From: Euonymus europaeus
Taxonomy: Eukaryota > Streptophyta > Magnoliopsida > Celastrales > Celastraceae
Assembly: GCA_963580455.1 (NCBI GenBank)
Contig: OY756968.1
Span: 15,655,996 to 15,719,995, forward strand
Direction: 5' to 3'
Length of the DNA: 64,000 nucleotides
The notes under the pieces were generated by a model. That model was not told where the DNA came from and searched no databases. It saw nothing but the letters and a program-made list of their open reading frames with translations. The number at the start of each line of letters is the position of its first letter. Positions within the stretch are counted from its first letter, which is position 1. Position numbers and translations under genes: made by a program. Positions 25,852-38,900 of this stretch are shown here, in pieces.

Positions 25852-28160
25852 ACCAACTTTCTACGAAAAATGGACAAAACCGTTAAAAGTACCTCTATAG
25901 AGAGAGTTGAGCAACTTCGGACCGTCAAAGTTGCTCTGTGCACACTTTTTATTGATCTTCTATGTCAAATTTTATGAGTATAAGCTTCCTAGATTATTTC
26001 GATCTCAAAACCCTAACTTTCTACGAGAAATGCGCAAAATCGTTAAAAGCTCCTCCGTACAGAGTGTTGAGTAACTTCGGACCATCAAAGTTGGTCGGTA
26101 TACACTTTTTATTGTTCTTCTATGTCAAATTTTTCGAGTATAAGTTTCCTAGATTATTTCGATGCCAAAACACGAATTTTCTATGACAAATGGACAAAGT
26201 CTTCAAAAGCTCCTCCATAGAGAGAGTTGAGCAACTTCGAACCGTCAAAGTTGCTCGGTGGACAATTTTTATTGTTCTTCTATGTCAAATTTTTTGCGTA
26301 TAAACTTCCTAGATTATTCTGACGCCAAAACCCCAACTTTCTATGACAAATGCACAAAACCGTTAAAAGCTCCTCCATTGAGAGAGTTGAGCAACCTCGA
26401 ACATCAAAGTTGCTCGGTGTACACCTTTTATTGTTCTTATATGCCAATTTTTTCGAGTATAAGCTTCATAGATTATTTCGATGCCAAAACATGAACTTTC
26501 TATGACAAATGGACAAAGTCGTCTAAAGCTCCTCCATAGAGAGAGTTGAGCAACTCCGGATCGTCAAAAATGCTTTGTGTACACTTTTTATTGTTCTTCT
26601 ATGTCAAATTTTTTGCGTATCAACTTCCTAGATTTTTCGATGCCAAAACTTCAACTTTCTATGGCAAATGGACAAAACTATTAAAAGCACCTACATAGAT
26701 AGAATTGAGTAACTTCGGACCATCAAAGTTGGTCAGTGAACACTTTTTATTATTCTTCAATGTCAAATTTTATGAGTATAAGCTTCCTAGATAATTTTGA
26801 TCTCAAAGCCCCAACTTTCTATGAAAAATGCACAAAACGGTTAAAAGCTCCTCCATAGAGAGAGTTGCGCAAATTCGAAACATCAAAGTTGCTCTATGTA
26901 CACCTTTTATTGTTCTTCTATGTCAAATTTTTGAAGTATAAGCTTCCTAGATTATTTCGATGCCAAAACACCAACTTTCTATGACGAAAGGACAAAACCG
27001 TCAAAAGCTCCTCCATAGAGAGAGTCGAGCAACTTCGAACCGTCAAAGTTGCTCGGTGGACACTTTTTATTGTTCTTCTATGTCAAATTTTTTGCGTATA
27101 AACTTCCTAGATTATTTCGATGCCAAAACACCAACTTTCTATGACAAATGCACAAAACCGTTAAAAGCTCATCCATTGAGAGAGTTGAACAACTTCGGAA
27201 CATCAAAGTTGCTCGGTGTACAACTTTTATTGTTCTTCTATGTCAAATTTTTCGAGTATAAGCTTCCTAGATTATTTCGATGCCAAAACACCAACTTTCT
27301 ATGACGAAAGGACAAAACCGTCAAAAGCTCCTCCATAGCGAGAGTCGAGCAACTTCGAACAGTCAAAGTTGCTCGGTGGACACTTTTTATTGTTCTTCTA
27401 TGTCAAATTTTTTGCGTATAAACTTCCTAGATTATTCCGACGCCAAAACACCAACTTTCTATGACAAATGCACAAAACCGTTAAAAGCTCCTCCATTGAG
27501 AGAGTTGAGCAACCTCAAACATCAAAGTTGCTCGGTGTACACCTTTTATTGTTCTTGTATGCCAAATTTTTCGAGTATAAGCTTCATAGATTATTTCGAT
27601 GCCAAAACATGAACTTTCTATGACAAATGGACAAAGTCCTTTAAAGCTCCTCCATAGAGAGAGTTGAGCAACTTCGGACCGTCGAAAATGCTTTGTGGAC
27701 ACTTTTTATTGTTCTTCTATGTCAAATTTTTTTGCGTATAAACTTCCTAGATTTTTCGATGCCAAAACTTCTACTTTCTATGACAAATGGACAAAACCGT
27801 TAAAAGCACCTGCATCGATAGAGTTGAGTAACTTCGGACCATCAAAGTTGGTCAGTGAACACTTTTTATTGTTCTTCAATGTCAAATTTTATGAGTATAA
27901 GCTTTGTAGATTAATTCAATCTAAAAACCCCAACTTTCTATGAAAAATGCACAAAACCGTTAAAAGGTCCTCCACTGAGAGAGTTTCGCAAATTCGAACT
28001 ATGAAAGTTGCTCTTTGTACACCTTTTATTGTTCTTCTATGTCAAATTTTTGAAGTATAAGCTTCCTCGGTTATTTCGATGCCAAAACACCAACTTTCTA
28101 TGACAAATTCACAAAACCGTTAAAAGCTCCTCCATAGAGAGAGTTGAGCAACTTCGGACC
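25852..28160. repeat. Diverged monomers with 2- and 7-monomer duplications
   Basis: Fourteen or so monomers outside the neighbouring HORs. About 26955-27274 and 27275-27594 are a tandem two-monomer duplication (offset 320), sharing ATGACGAAAGGACAAAACCG and GAGTCGAGCAAC. About 26260-26930 recurs at about 27378-28048 (offset near 1118, seven monomers), sharing the GACGCCAAAACCCC-like monomer, CAAAAATGCTTTGTG-like sequence and the TTTTTCGATGCCAAAACTTC monomer. These copies are less alike than HOR copies elsewhere, so this looks older. Confidence 0.7.
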
Positions 28161-29102
28161 ATCAAAGTTTCTTGGTGTACACCTTTTATTGTTCTTTTAT
28201 GGCTAATTTTTCGAGTATAAGCTTCCTAGAATATTTCGATGCCAAAACACCAACTTTCTATGACAAATAGACAAAATCGTTAAAAGTACCTCCATAGAGA
28301 GAGTTGAGCAACTTCAGACCGTCGATGTTGCTCGGTGTACACTTTTTATTGATCTTCTATGTCAAATTTTATGAGTATAAGCATCCTAGATTTTTTCGAT
28401 CTCAAAACCCCAACTTTCTATGAAAAATGCACAAAACCGTTAAAAGCTCCACCATAGAAAGGGTTGCACAAATTTGAACCATCAAAGTTGCTCTGCGTAC
28501 ACCTTTTATTGTTCTTCTATGTCAAATTTTTTGCGTATAAACTTCCTAGATTATTTCGATGCCAAAACACCGACTTTCTATGACAAATGGAGAAAACCGT
28601 TAAAAGTACCTCCATAGAGAAAGTTGAGCAAATTTAGACCATCAAAGTTGCTCGGTGTACACTTTTTATTGAAAGAAATGTAAAATTTTATGAGTATAAG
28701 CTTCCTAGATTATTTCGACCACAAAATACTAACTTTCTATGAAAAATGCACAAAACCGTTAAAATCTTCTCCATAGAGAGAGTTGCGCAAATTCGAAACA
28801 TCAAAGTTGCTTGGTGTACACCTTTTATTGTTCTTCAATGTCAAATTTTTCGAGTATAACCTTCATAGATTATTTCGATGCCAAAACACCAACTTTCTAT
28901 GACAAATGCACAAAATCGTTAAAAGCTCCTCCATGGAAAGAGTTGCGCAAATTCGAACCATCAAACTTGCTCGGTGTACACCTTTTATTGTTCTTCTATG
29001 TCAAATTTCTCGAGTATAAGCTTCCTAGATTATTTCGATGCCAAAACACCAACTTTCTATGACAAATGGACAAAACTGTTAAAAGTACCTCCATAGAGAG
29101 AG

Positions 29103-29110
29103 TTGCGCAA
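29103..29110. other. Palindrome TTGCGCAA of the second monomer family (example)
   Basis: Many monomers, grouped near 28780-29800, 36420, 37230-38030, 49790 and 52040-52840, read GTTGCGCAAATTCGAACC where others read GTTGAGCAACTTCGGACC. The 9-10-9 dyad is lost in this form, but a perfect 8-bp palindrome TTGCGCAA appears at the same place. Confidence 0.7.
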
Positions 29111-31949
29111 ATTCGAACCATCAAAGTTGCTTGGTGTACACCTTTTATTGTTCTTCAATGTCAATTTTTTCGAGTATAAGCTTCATAGATTATTTCGATG
29201 CCAAAACACTAATTTTTTATGACAAATGCACAAAACCGTTAAAACCTCCTCCATAGAGAGAGTTGCGCAAATTCGAACCATCAAAGTTGCTCGTTGTACA
29301 CCTTTTATTGTTCTTCTATGTCAAATTTGTCAAGTATAAGCTTCCTAGATTATTTCGATGCCAAAACACCAACTTTCTATGACAAATGGACAAAACCGTT
29401 AAAAGTACCTCCATAGAGAGAAGTTGCGCAAATTCAAACCATCCAAGTTGCTTGGTGTACACCTTTTATTGTTCTTCAATGTCAAATTTTTCGAGTATAA
29501 GCTTCATAGATTATTTCGATGCCAAAACACCAACTTTCTATGAAAAATGGACAAAACTGTTAAAAGTACCTCCATAGAGAGAGTTGCGCAAATTCGAACC
29601 ATCAAAGTTGCTTGGTGTACACCTTTTATTGTTCTTCAATGTCACTTTTTTCGAGTATAAGCTTCATAGATTATTTCGATGACAAAACACTAATTTTTTA
29701 TGACAAATGCACAAAACCGTTAAAAGCTCCTCCATAGAGAGAGTTGCGCAAATTCGAACCATCAAAGTTGCTCGGTGTACACCTTTTATTGTTCTTCTAT
29801 GTCAAATTTGTCGAGTATAAGCTTCCTAGATTATTTCGATGCCAAAACACCAACTTTCTATGACAAATGGACAAAACTGTTAAAAGTACCTCCATAGAGA
29901 GAGTTGAGAAACTTCGGACCGTCGAAGTTGCTCTGTGCACACTTTTTATTGATCTTCTATGTCAAATTTTATGAGTATAAGTTTCCTAGATTATTTCGAT
30001 ACCAAAACACCAACTTTCTATGACAAATGGACAAAACCGTTAAAAGCTCCTCTATACAGAAAGTTGAGTAACTTCGGACCATCAAAGTTGGTCGGTATAC
30101 ACTTTTTATTGTTCTTCTATGTCAAAATTTTTGCGTATAAATTTCCTAGATTATTTCGATGCCAAAACAACAACTTTCTATGACAAATGGACAAAACCGT
30201 TAAAAGCTCCTCCATAGAAAAAATTGAGCAACTTCGGGCCAACAAAGTTGCTCTATGTAAACTTTTTATTGTTCTTCTATGTGAAATTTTAATGAGTATA
30301 TGCTTCCTAGATTATTTCGAGGCCAAAACACCAACTTTCTATGAGAAATGGACAAAACCGTTAAAAGCTCCTCGAAAGAAGGAGTTGAGCAACATCGGAC
30401 CGTCAACATTTCTCTGTGTACACTTTTTATTGTTCTTATATGTCAAATTTTTTGCGTATAAGCTTCCTAGATTATTTTGATTCCAAAACATCAATTTTCT
30501 ATGAAAAATGGACAAAACCATTAAAAGCTCCTCCATAGAGAGAGTTGGGCAACTTCGGACCATCAAAGATGCTCGGTGTACACCTTTTATTGTTATTCTA
30601 TGTGAAATTTTTTGAATATAAGCTTTCTAGACTATTTCGATGCCAAAACACCAACTTTCTATGACAAATGGACAAAACCATTAAAAGTACCTCCATAGAG
30701 AGAGTTGAGGAACTTCGGACCGTCAAAGTTCCTCGGTGTACAGTTTTTATTGAAATATTTGTTAAATTCTATGAGTATAAGCTTCCTAGATTATTTCCAT
30801 CCCAAAACACTAACTTTCTATGAAAAATGCACAAAACCGTTAAAATCTCCTCCATAGAGAGAGTTGCGCAAATTCGAACCATCAAAATTGGTCGGTGTAC
30901 ATCTTTTATTGATCCTCTTTGTCAAATTTTTCGAGTATAAGCTTCCTAGATTATTTTGAAGCCAAAATACCAACTTTCTATGACAAATGGACAAAATCGT
31001 TAAAAGCTCCTCCATAGACAGAGTTGCGCAAATTCGGACCATCAAAGTTGCTCGGTGTACACTTTTTATTGTTTCCCTATGTCAAATTTTTTGAGTATAA
31101 GCTTCCTCGATTATTTCGATACCAAAAAGCAAACTTTCTATGAGATAGTTCAGCAACTTCGGACCGTCAAAATTGCTCGGTGTACACTTTTTATTGATCT
31201 TCTATGTCAAATTTTATGAGTATAAGCTTCCTAGTTTATTTCGATCTCAAAACCGCAACTTTCTATGAAAAATGTACAAAACCGTTAAAAGCTCCTCCAT
31301 AGAGAGTGTTGCGCAAATACGAACCATCAAAGTTGCTCTGTGTATACCTTTTATTGTTCTTCTATGTCAAATTTTTTGTGTATTAACTTCCAAGATTATT
31401 TCGATGCCAGAACACCAACTTTCTATGACAAATCGACATAACCACTAAAAGTTCCTCCATAGATAAAGTTGAGCAAATTCGAACCATCAAAGTTGCTCGG
31501 CATACACTTTTATAGTTCCTTTATGTCAAATTTTTTGAGTATAAGCTTCCTAGATTATTTCAATGTCAAAACAACAACTTTCTATGACAAATGGACAAAA
31601 CCGTCAAAAGCTCCTCCATAGAGAGAGTTGAGCAACTTCGGACCGTCAAAGTTGTTCGGTGGACACTTTTTATTGTTCTTCTATGTGAAATTTTTTGCGT
31701 ATAAACTTCGAAGATTATTTCGATGCCAGAACACCAACTTTCTATGACAAATCGACATAACCACTAAAAGTTCCTCCATAGATAAAGTTGAGCAAATTCG
31801 AACCATCAAAGTTTCTCGGTATACACTTTTTATAGTTCCTTTAAGTCAAATTTTTTGAGTATAAGCTTCCTAGATTATTTCGATTCCAAAACACCAACTT
31901 TCTATGACAAATGGACACAACCGTTAAAAGCTCCTCCATAGAGAGACTT

Positions 31950-31977
31950 GAGCAACTTCGGACCATCAAAGTTGCTC
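31950..31977. other. Representative dyad element of the monomer (9-10-9)
   Basis: Perfect inverted repeat: GAGCAACTT, a 10-base spacer, then AAGTTGCTC. The left arm also belongs to a tighter inverted repeat, AGTTG-AG-CAACT, seen complete where the upstream base is an intact AGTTG, as at 32107-32118. The centre arm could therefore pair with either side. The element recurs at the same place in many monomers, for example 32110-32137. Dyad symmetry is a known feature of centromeric satellites lacking CENP-B boxes; a role here is inference. Confidence 0.75.
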
Positions 31978-32176
31978 GGTGTACACTTTTTATTGTTCTT
32001 CTATGTGAAATTTTACGAGCATATGCTTCCTAGATTATTTCGATGCCAAAACAGCAAGTTTCTCTGAAAAATGCACAAAACCGTTAAATGATCCTCCATA
32101 GAGAGAGTTGAGCAACTTCGGACCATCAAAGTTGCTCGGTGTACACCTTTTATTGTTCTTCTATGTCAAATTTTAC

Positions 32177-32336
32177 GAGTATAAGCTTCCTAGATTATTT
32201 CGATGCCAAAACACCAACCTCCTATGACAAATCGACAAAACCGTTAAAAGCTCCTCCATAGAGAGAGTTGAGCAACTTCGGACCATCATAGTTGCTCAGT
32301 GTACACTTTTTATTGTTCTTCTATGTCAAATTTTAT
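32177..32336 (+). repeat. Reference monomer, exactly 160 bp
   Basis: This is a convenient near-consensus copy, running from one GAGTATAAGC landmark to the next. Order within the monomer: HindIII-containing start (1-20), TTTCGATGCC (about 22-30), the AACACCAAC segment (35-43), the AAAACCGTTAAAAG segment (61-74), the purine run ATAGAGAGAG (82-91), the dyad (94-121), the TGTACAC segment (124-130) and a T-rich end (131-160). Differences from the commonest form are few: two changes in the AACTTTCTATG segment, one in the right dyad arm and one just after it. Confidence 0.9.
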
Positions 32337-32490
32337 GAGTATAAGCTTGCTAGATTATTTCGATTCCAAAACACCAACTTTCTATAAAAAATCGAAATAA
32401 CCATTAAAAGCTCTTCCATAGAGAGAGTTGAGTAAATTCGAACCATCAAAGTTGCTCAGCGTACACTTTTTATTTTTCCTCTATGTCAAA

Positions 32491-33450
32491 TTTTTCGCGT
32501 ATATACTTCCTAGATTATTTCGATGCCAAAACACCAACTTTCTATGGGAAATGGACAAAATCGTTAAAAGCTCCTCCAACGAGAGAGTTGAGCAACCTCG
32601 GACCGTTAACGTTGCTCTGTGTATACTTTTTATTGTACTTCAATGTCAAATTTTTTGCGTATAAGCTTCCTAATTTGTTTCGATTCCAAAACACCAACTT
32701 TCTATGACAAATGGACAAAATCGTTAAAAGCTCCTCCATAGAGAGAGTTGAGTAACTTCGGACCATCAAAGTTGGTCGGTGTACACTTTTTATTGTTCTT
32801 CTATGTCAAATTTTTGGCGTATATACTTCCTAGATTATTTTGATGCCAAAACACCAACTTTCTATGAGAAATGGATAAAACCGTTAAAAGCTCCTCCAAA
32901 GAGAGAGTTGAGCAACCTCGGACCGTTAATGTTGCTCTGTGAATACTTTTTATTGTACTTCAATGTCAAATTTTTTGCGTATAAACTTCCTAATTTGTTT
33001 CGATTCCAAAACACCAACTTTCTATGACAAATGGACAAAATCGTTAAAAGCTCCTCCATAGAGAGAGTTGAGTAACTTCGGACCATCAAAGTTGGTCGGT
33101 GTACACTTTTTATTGTTCTTCTATGTCAAATTTTTGGCGTATATACTTCCTAGATTATTTCGATGCCAAAACACCAACTTTCTATGAGAAATGGATAAAA
33201 CCGTTAAAAGCTCCTCCAAAGAGAGAGTTGAGCAACCTTGGACCGTCAACGTTGCTCTATGTACACTTTTTATTGTTCCTCTATGTCAAATTTTTTGCGT
33301 ATAAGCTTCCTAATTTATTTCTATTCCAAAACACCAACTTTCTATGACAATTGGACAAAACCGTTAAAAGTTTCTCCATAGAGAGAGTTGAGCAACTTCG
33401 GACCATCAAAGTTGCTCGGTGTACATCTTTTATTGTTCTTCTATGTCAAA
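32491..33450. repeat. Two-monomer (320-bp) HOR, three copies in block A
   Basis: Copies at about 32491-32810, 32811-33130 and 33131-33450 share alternating monomers: one with TTTTTGGCGTATATAC (or TTTTTCGCG in the first) plus GAGAAATGGATAAAACCG, and one with CTAATTTGTTTCG or CTAATTTATTTC. The same dimer series occurs in block B near 40791-41750 and, shorter, in block C near 55450-56250. Confidence 0.75.
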
Positions 33451-34890
33451 TTTTTCGAGTATAAGCTTCCTAGATTATTTCGATCTCAAAAGCCCAACTT
33501 TCTATGAAAAATGCACAAAACCGTTAAAAGCTCATCCATAGAGAGAGTTGCGCAAATTCGAACCATCAAAGTTGCTCTGTTTACACCATTTATTGTTATT
33601 CTATGTCAAAAAATTTCGAGTATAAGCTTCCTAGATTATTTCGATGCCAAAACACCAACTTTCTATGATAAATGGACAAAACCGTTAAAAGCTCATCCAT
33701 AGAGAGGGTTGAGCAATTTCGGACCGTCAAAGTTGCTCATTGGACACTTTTTATTGTTTTTCTATGTCAATTTTTTGCGTATAAACATCCTAGATTATTT
33801 CGTTGCCAAAACACCAACTTTCTATGACAAATGCCCAAAACCGTTAAAAGCTCCTCCATTCAGAGAGTTGAGCAACTTTGGAACATCAAAGTTTCTCGGT
33901 GTACCCCTTTTATTGTTCTTCTATGTCAAACTTTTCGAGTATAAGCTTCCTAGATTATTTCGATGCCAAAACACGAACTTTCTATGGCAAATCAACATAA
34001 CCATTAAAAGCTCCACCATAGAAAGAGTTGGGCAACTTCGGGGCATCAAAGTTGCTCTATGTACACTTTTTATTGTTCTTCTATTTGATATTTTATGATT
34101 ATATGCTTCCTTGATTATTTTGATGCCAAAACACCAACTTTCTATGAGAAATGAACAAAACCGTTAAAAACTCCTCCAAAGAGAGAGTTGAGCAACCTCG
34201 GACCGTCAACGTTGCTCTGTGTACACTTTTTATTATTCTTCTATGTCAATTTTTTTGCGTATAAGCTTCCTAGATTATTTCGATTCCAAAACACCAACTT
34301 TCTATGACAAATGGGCAAAACCGTTAAAAGCTCCTCCATAGAGAGAGTTGAGCAACTTTTGACCATGAATGTTGCTCGGTGTAAACCTTTTATTGTTCTT
34401 CTATGTCAAATTTTTCTAGTATAAGCTTCCTAGATTATTTTGATGCCAAAACACCAACTCTCTATGACAAATGGAGAAAACCGTTAATAGTACCTCCATA
34501 GAGAAAGTTGAGCAACTTTGGACCATCAAAGTTGATCGATGTACACTTTTTATTGAAAGAAATGTCAAATTTTATTAGTATAAGCTTCCTAGATTATTTC
34601 AATCCAAAAACACTAACTTTCAATGAAAAATGCACAAAACCGTTAAAAGCTCCTCTATAGAGAGAGTTGAGCAAATTCGGAACATCAAAGTTGCTCGGTG
34701 TACACCTTTTATTGTTCATCTATGTCAAATTTTTCGAGTATAAGCTTCCTAGATTATTTCGACACCAAAACACCAACTTTCTATGACAAATGCACAAAAC
34801 CGTTAAAAGCTCTTCCATTGAGAGAGTTGAGCAAATTCGGAACATCAAAGTTGCTCGGTGTACACCTTTTATTGTTCTTCTATGTCAAAT
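33131..34890. repeat. 11-monomer HOR, single copy in block A (~1760 bp)
   Basis: Contains the full series later amplified in block B: TTTTTGGCGTATATAC, CATCTTTTATTG, TCTCAAAAGCCC, TGTCAAAAAATTTCG (one base longer than usual), CACTTTTTATTG after a TGGA, TTTGATATTTTATGATTATATG near 34084, CTTTTGACCATGAATG near 34357, and the GAAAGAAATG monomer near 34554. At the end the next monomer reads TTTTTCGAG, not TTTTTGGCG, so there is no second copy here. Confidence 0.8.
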
Positions 34891-34980
34891 TTTTCGAGTA
34901 TAAGCTTCCTAGATTATTTCGACACCAAAACACCAACTTTCTATGACAAATGCATAAAACCGTTAAAAGCTCATCCATTG

Positions 34981-35940
34981 AGAGAGTTGAGCAAATTCGG
35001 AACATCAAAGTTGCTCGGTGTACAACTTTTATTGTTCTATTATGTCAAATTTTTCGAGTATAAGCTTCCTAGATTATTTCAATGCAAAAACACCAACTTT
35101 CTATGACAAATCGACAAAATCATTAAAAGCTCCTCCGTAGAGAGAGTTGAGCAAATTCGAACCATCAAAGCTGCTTCGTGTACACTTTTTATATTTCCTC
35201 TATGTCAAATTTTTTGAGTATAAGCTTCCTAGATTATTTCGATGCCAAAACACAAACTTTCTATGACAAATGGACACAACCGTTAAAAGCTCCTCCATAG
35301 ATAGAGTTGAGTAACTTCGGACCATCAAAGTTGCTCGGTGTACACTTTTTATTGTTCTTCTATGTCAAATTTTTTGCGTATAAACTTCCTAGATTATTTT
35401 GATGCCAAAACACCAACTTTCTATGACAAATGCACAAAACCGTTAAAAGCTCATCCATTGAGAGAATTGAGCAAATTCGGAACATCAAAGTTGCTCGGTG
35501 TACAACTTTTATTGTTCTATTATGTCAAATTTTTCGAGTATAAGCTTCCTAGATTATTTCGATGCTAAAACACCAACTTTCTATGACAAATCGACATAAT
35601 CATTAAAAGCTCCTCCGTAGAGAGAGTTGAGCAAATTCGAACCATCAAAGCTGCTCCGTGTACACTTTTTATATTTCCTCTATGTCAAATTTTTTGAGTT
35701 TAAGCTTCCTAGATAATTTCGATGCCAAAATACAAACTTTCTATGACAAATGGACACAACCGTTAAAAGCTCTTCCATAGATAGAGTTGAGTAACTTCGG
35801 ACCATAAAAAGTTGCTCGGTGTACACTTTTTATTGTTCTTCTATGCCAAATTTTTTGCGTATAAACTTCCTAGATTATTTCGATGCCAAAACACCAACTT
35901 TCTATGACAAATGGACAAAACAGTTAAAAGTTCCTCCATA
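34981..35940. repeat. Three-monomer duplication (480 bp x 2)
   Basis: 34981-35460 and 35461-35940 align at offset 480. Shared markers are ACAACTTTTATTG followed by TTCTATTATG, ATCATTAAAAGCTCC, CAAAGCTGCT and TATTTCCTCTATG. Just upstream, about 34680-34839 and 34840-34999 are a near-identical adjacent monomer pair. The duplication recurs in block B near 48541/48976, where one copy has lost 45 bp. Confidence 0.75.
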
Positions 35941-38900
35941 GAGAGAGTTGTGCAACTTCGGATCATTAAAGTTGCTCGGTGTACACCTTTTATTGTTCTT
36001 CTATGTCAAATTTTACGAGTATAAGCTTCCTAGATTATTTCGTTGACAAAACACCAACTTCCTATGACAAATCGACAGAACCATAAAAAGCTCCTCCATT
36101 GAGAGAGTTGAGCAACTTCGGAACATCATAGTTGCTCGGTGTATACTTTTTATTGTTCTTCTATGTCAAATTTTTCGAGTATAAGCTTCCTAGATTATTT
36201 CGTTGCCAAAACACTAACTTTCTATGAGAAATGGACAAAACCGATAAAAGCTCCTCCATAGAGAGAGTTGTGCAAATTCGAACCATCAAAGTTGCTGGGT
36301 GTACACCTTCTATTGTTCTTCTATGTTGAATTTTTCGATCATAAACTTCCTAGATTATTTCGATGCCAAAACAACAACTTTCTATGACAAATGCACAAAA
36401 CCGTTAAAAGCTCCTCCATAGAGAGAGTTGCGCAAATTCGAACCATAAAAGTTGCTCGGTGTACACCTTTTATTGTTCTTCTATGTCAAATTTTTGAAGT
36501 ATAAGCTTCCTAGGTTATTTCGATGTCAAAACACCAACTTTCTATGACAAATGCACAAAACCGTTAAAAGCTCCTCCATAGAGAGAGTTGAGCAACTTCG
36601 GACCATCAAAGTTTCTTGGTGTACACCTTTTATTGTTCTTTTATGCCTAATTTTTCGAGTATAAGCTTCCTAGAATATTTCGATGCCAAAACACCAACTT
36701 TCTATGACAAATAGACAAAATCGTTAAAAGTACCTCCATAGAGAGAGTTGAGCAACTTCAGACCGTCGATGTTGCTCGGTGTACACTTTTTATTGATCTT
36801 CTATGTCAAATTTTATGAGTATAAGCTTCCTAGATTTTTTCGATCTCAAAACCCCAACTTTCTATGAAAAATGCACAAAACCGTTAAAAGCTCCTCCATA
36901 GAAAGGGTTGCACAAATTCGAACCATCAAAGTTGCTCTGCGTACACCTTTTATTGTTCTTCTATGTCAAATTTTTCGAGTATAAACTTCCTAGATTATTT
37001 CGATGCCAAAACACCGACTTTCTATGACAAATGGAGAAACACGTTAAAAGTACCTCCATAGAGAAAGTTGAGCAACTTTAGACCATCAAAGTTGCTCGGT
37101 GTACACTTTTTATTGAAAGAAATGTCAAATTTTATGAGTATAAGCTTCCTAGATTATTTCGATCACAAAATACTAACTCTATGAAAAATGCACAAAACCG
37201 TTAAAATCTTCTCCATAGAGAGAGTTGCGCAAATTCGAAACATCAAAGTTGCTTGGTGTACACCTTTTATTGTTCTTCAATGTCAAATTTTTTGAGTATA
37301 AGCTTCATAGATTATTTCGATGCCAAACACCAACTTTCTATGACAAATACACAAAATCGTTAAAAGCTCCTCCATAGAGAGAGTTGCGCAAATTCGAACC
37401 ATCAAACTTGCTCGGTGAACACCTTTCATTGTTCTTCTATGTCAAATTTCTCGAGTATAAGCTTCCTAGATTATTTCGATGCCAAAACACCAACTTTCTA
37501 TGACAAATGGACAAAACTGTTAAAAGTACCTCCATAGAGAGAGTTGCGCAAATTCGAACCATCAAAGTTGCTTTGTGTACACCTTTTATTGTTCTTCAAT
37601 GTCAATTTTTTCGAGTATAAGCTTCATAGATTATTTCGATGCCAAAACACCAATTTTCTATGACAAATGCACAAAACCGTTAAAAGCTACTTCATAGAGA
37701 GAGTTGCGCAAATTCGAACCATCAAAGTTGCTCGTTGTACACCTTTTATTGTTCTTCTATGTCAAATTTGTCGAGTATAAGCTTCCTAGATTATTTCGAT
37801 GCCAAAACACCAACTTTCTATGACAAATGGAAAAACCGTTAAAAGTACCTCCATAGGGAGAAGTTGCGCAAATTCAAACCATCCAAGTTGCTTGGTGTAC
37901 ACCTTTTATTGTTCTTCAATGTCAAATTTTTCGAGTATAAGCTTCATAGATTATTTCGATGCCAAAACACCAATTTTCTATGACAAATGCACAAAACCGT
38001 TAAAAGCTCCTCCATAGAGAGAGTTGCGCAAATTCGAACCATCAAAGTTGCTCGGTGTACACCTTTTATTGTTCTTCTATGTCAAATTTGTCGAGTATAA
38101 GCTTCCTAGATTATTTCGATGCCAAAACACCAACTTTCTATGACAAATGGACAAAATTGTTAAAAGTACCTCCATAGAGAGAGTTGAGAAACTTCGGACC
38201 GTCAAAGTTGCTCTGTGCACACTTGTTATTGATCTTCTATGTCAAATTTTATGAGTATAAGTTTCCTAGATTATTTCGATACGAAAACACCAACTTTCTA
38301 TGACAAATGGACAAAACCGTTTAAAGCTCCTCTATACAGAAAGTTGAGTAACTTCGGACCATCAAAGTTGGTCGGTATACACTTTTTATTGTTCTTCTAT
38401 GTCAAAATTTTTGCGTATAAACTTCCTAGATTATTTCGATGCCAAAACACCAACTTTCTATGACAAATGGACAAAAGCGTTAAAAGCTCCTCCATAGAAA
38501 AAATTGAGCAACTTCGGGCCATCAAAGTTGCTCTATGTAAACTTTTTATTGTTCTTCTATGTGAAATTTTAATGAGTATATGTTTCCTAGATTATTTCGA
38601 GGCCAAAACACCAACTTTCTATGAGAAATGGACAAAACCGTTAAAAGCTCCTCGAAAGAAGAAGTTGAGCAACATCGGACCGTCAACATTTCTCTGTGTA
38701 CACTTTTTATTGTTCTTATATATCAAATTTTTTGCGTATAAGATTCCTAGATTATTTCGATTCCAAAACATGAATTTTCTATGACAAATGGACAAAACCA
38801 TTAAAAGCTCCTCCATAGAGAGAGTTGGGCAACTTCGGACCATCAAAGATGCTCGGTGTACACCTTTTATTGTTATTCTATGTCAAATTTTTTGAGTATA

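Larger units (their letters stand above)
28161..36603. repeat. Large block A (8443 bp)
   Basis: First of three large blocks sharing one order of monomer variants. It opens with AAAGTTTCTTGGTGTAC, TTATGGCTAATTTTTC and TAGAATATTTCG, then GGTTGCACAAATT and the GAAAGAAATG monomer near 28673. TTGCGCAA monomers follow (29100-29800), then the TGAAATATTTGTTAAATTC monomer near 30748, two-monomer duplications near 31410/31730 and 32491-33450, one 11-monomer unit (33131-34890) and a three-monomer duplication (34981/35461). A 35-bp loss near 31143 is private to A: block B still has the full monomer at 39420. Confidence 0.8.

Noticed and set aside
30339..30566. Reverse-strand open frames of about 75 codons (MMVRSC..., MMVRSY...)
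   Set aside because: They are antisense readings of the satellite, restricted to certain dimer variants, and overlap forward frames of the same kind.
32110..32137. CENP-B box
   Set aside because: The segment TTCGGACCATCAAAG shares TTCG and one A with the box pattern, but the essential CGGG end is absent (AAAG here).
33709..34098. 129-codon open frame, recurring at 42009, 43768, 45526 and 47283
   Set aside because: Same explanation: repeat-derived and copied with the 11-monomer HOR. Its persistence is explained by recent copying, not by coding constraint.
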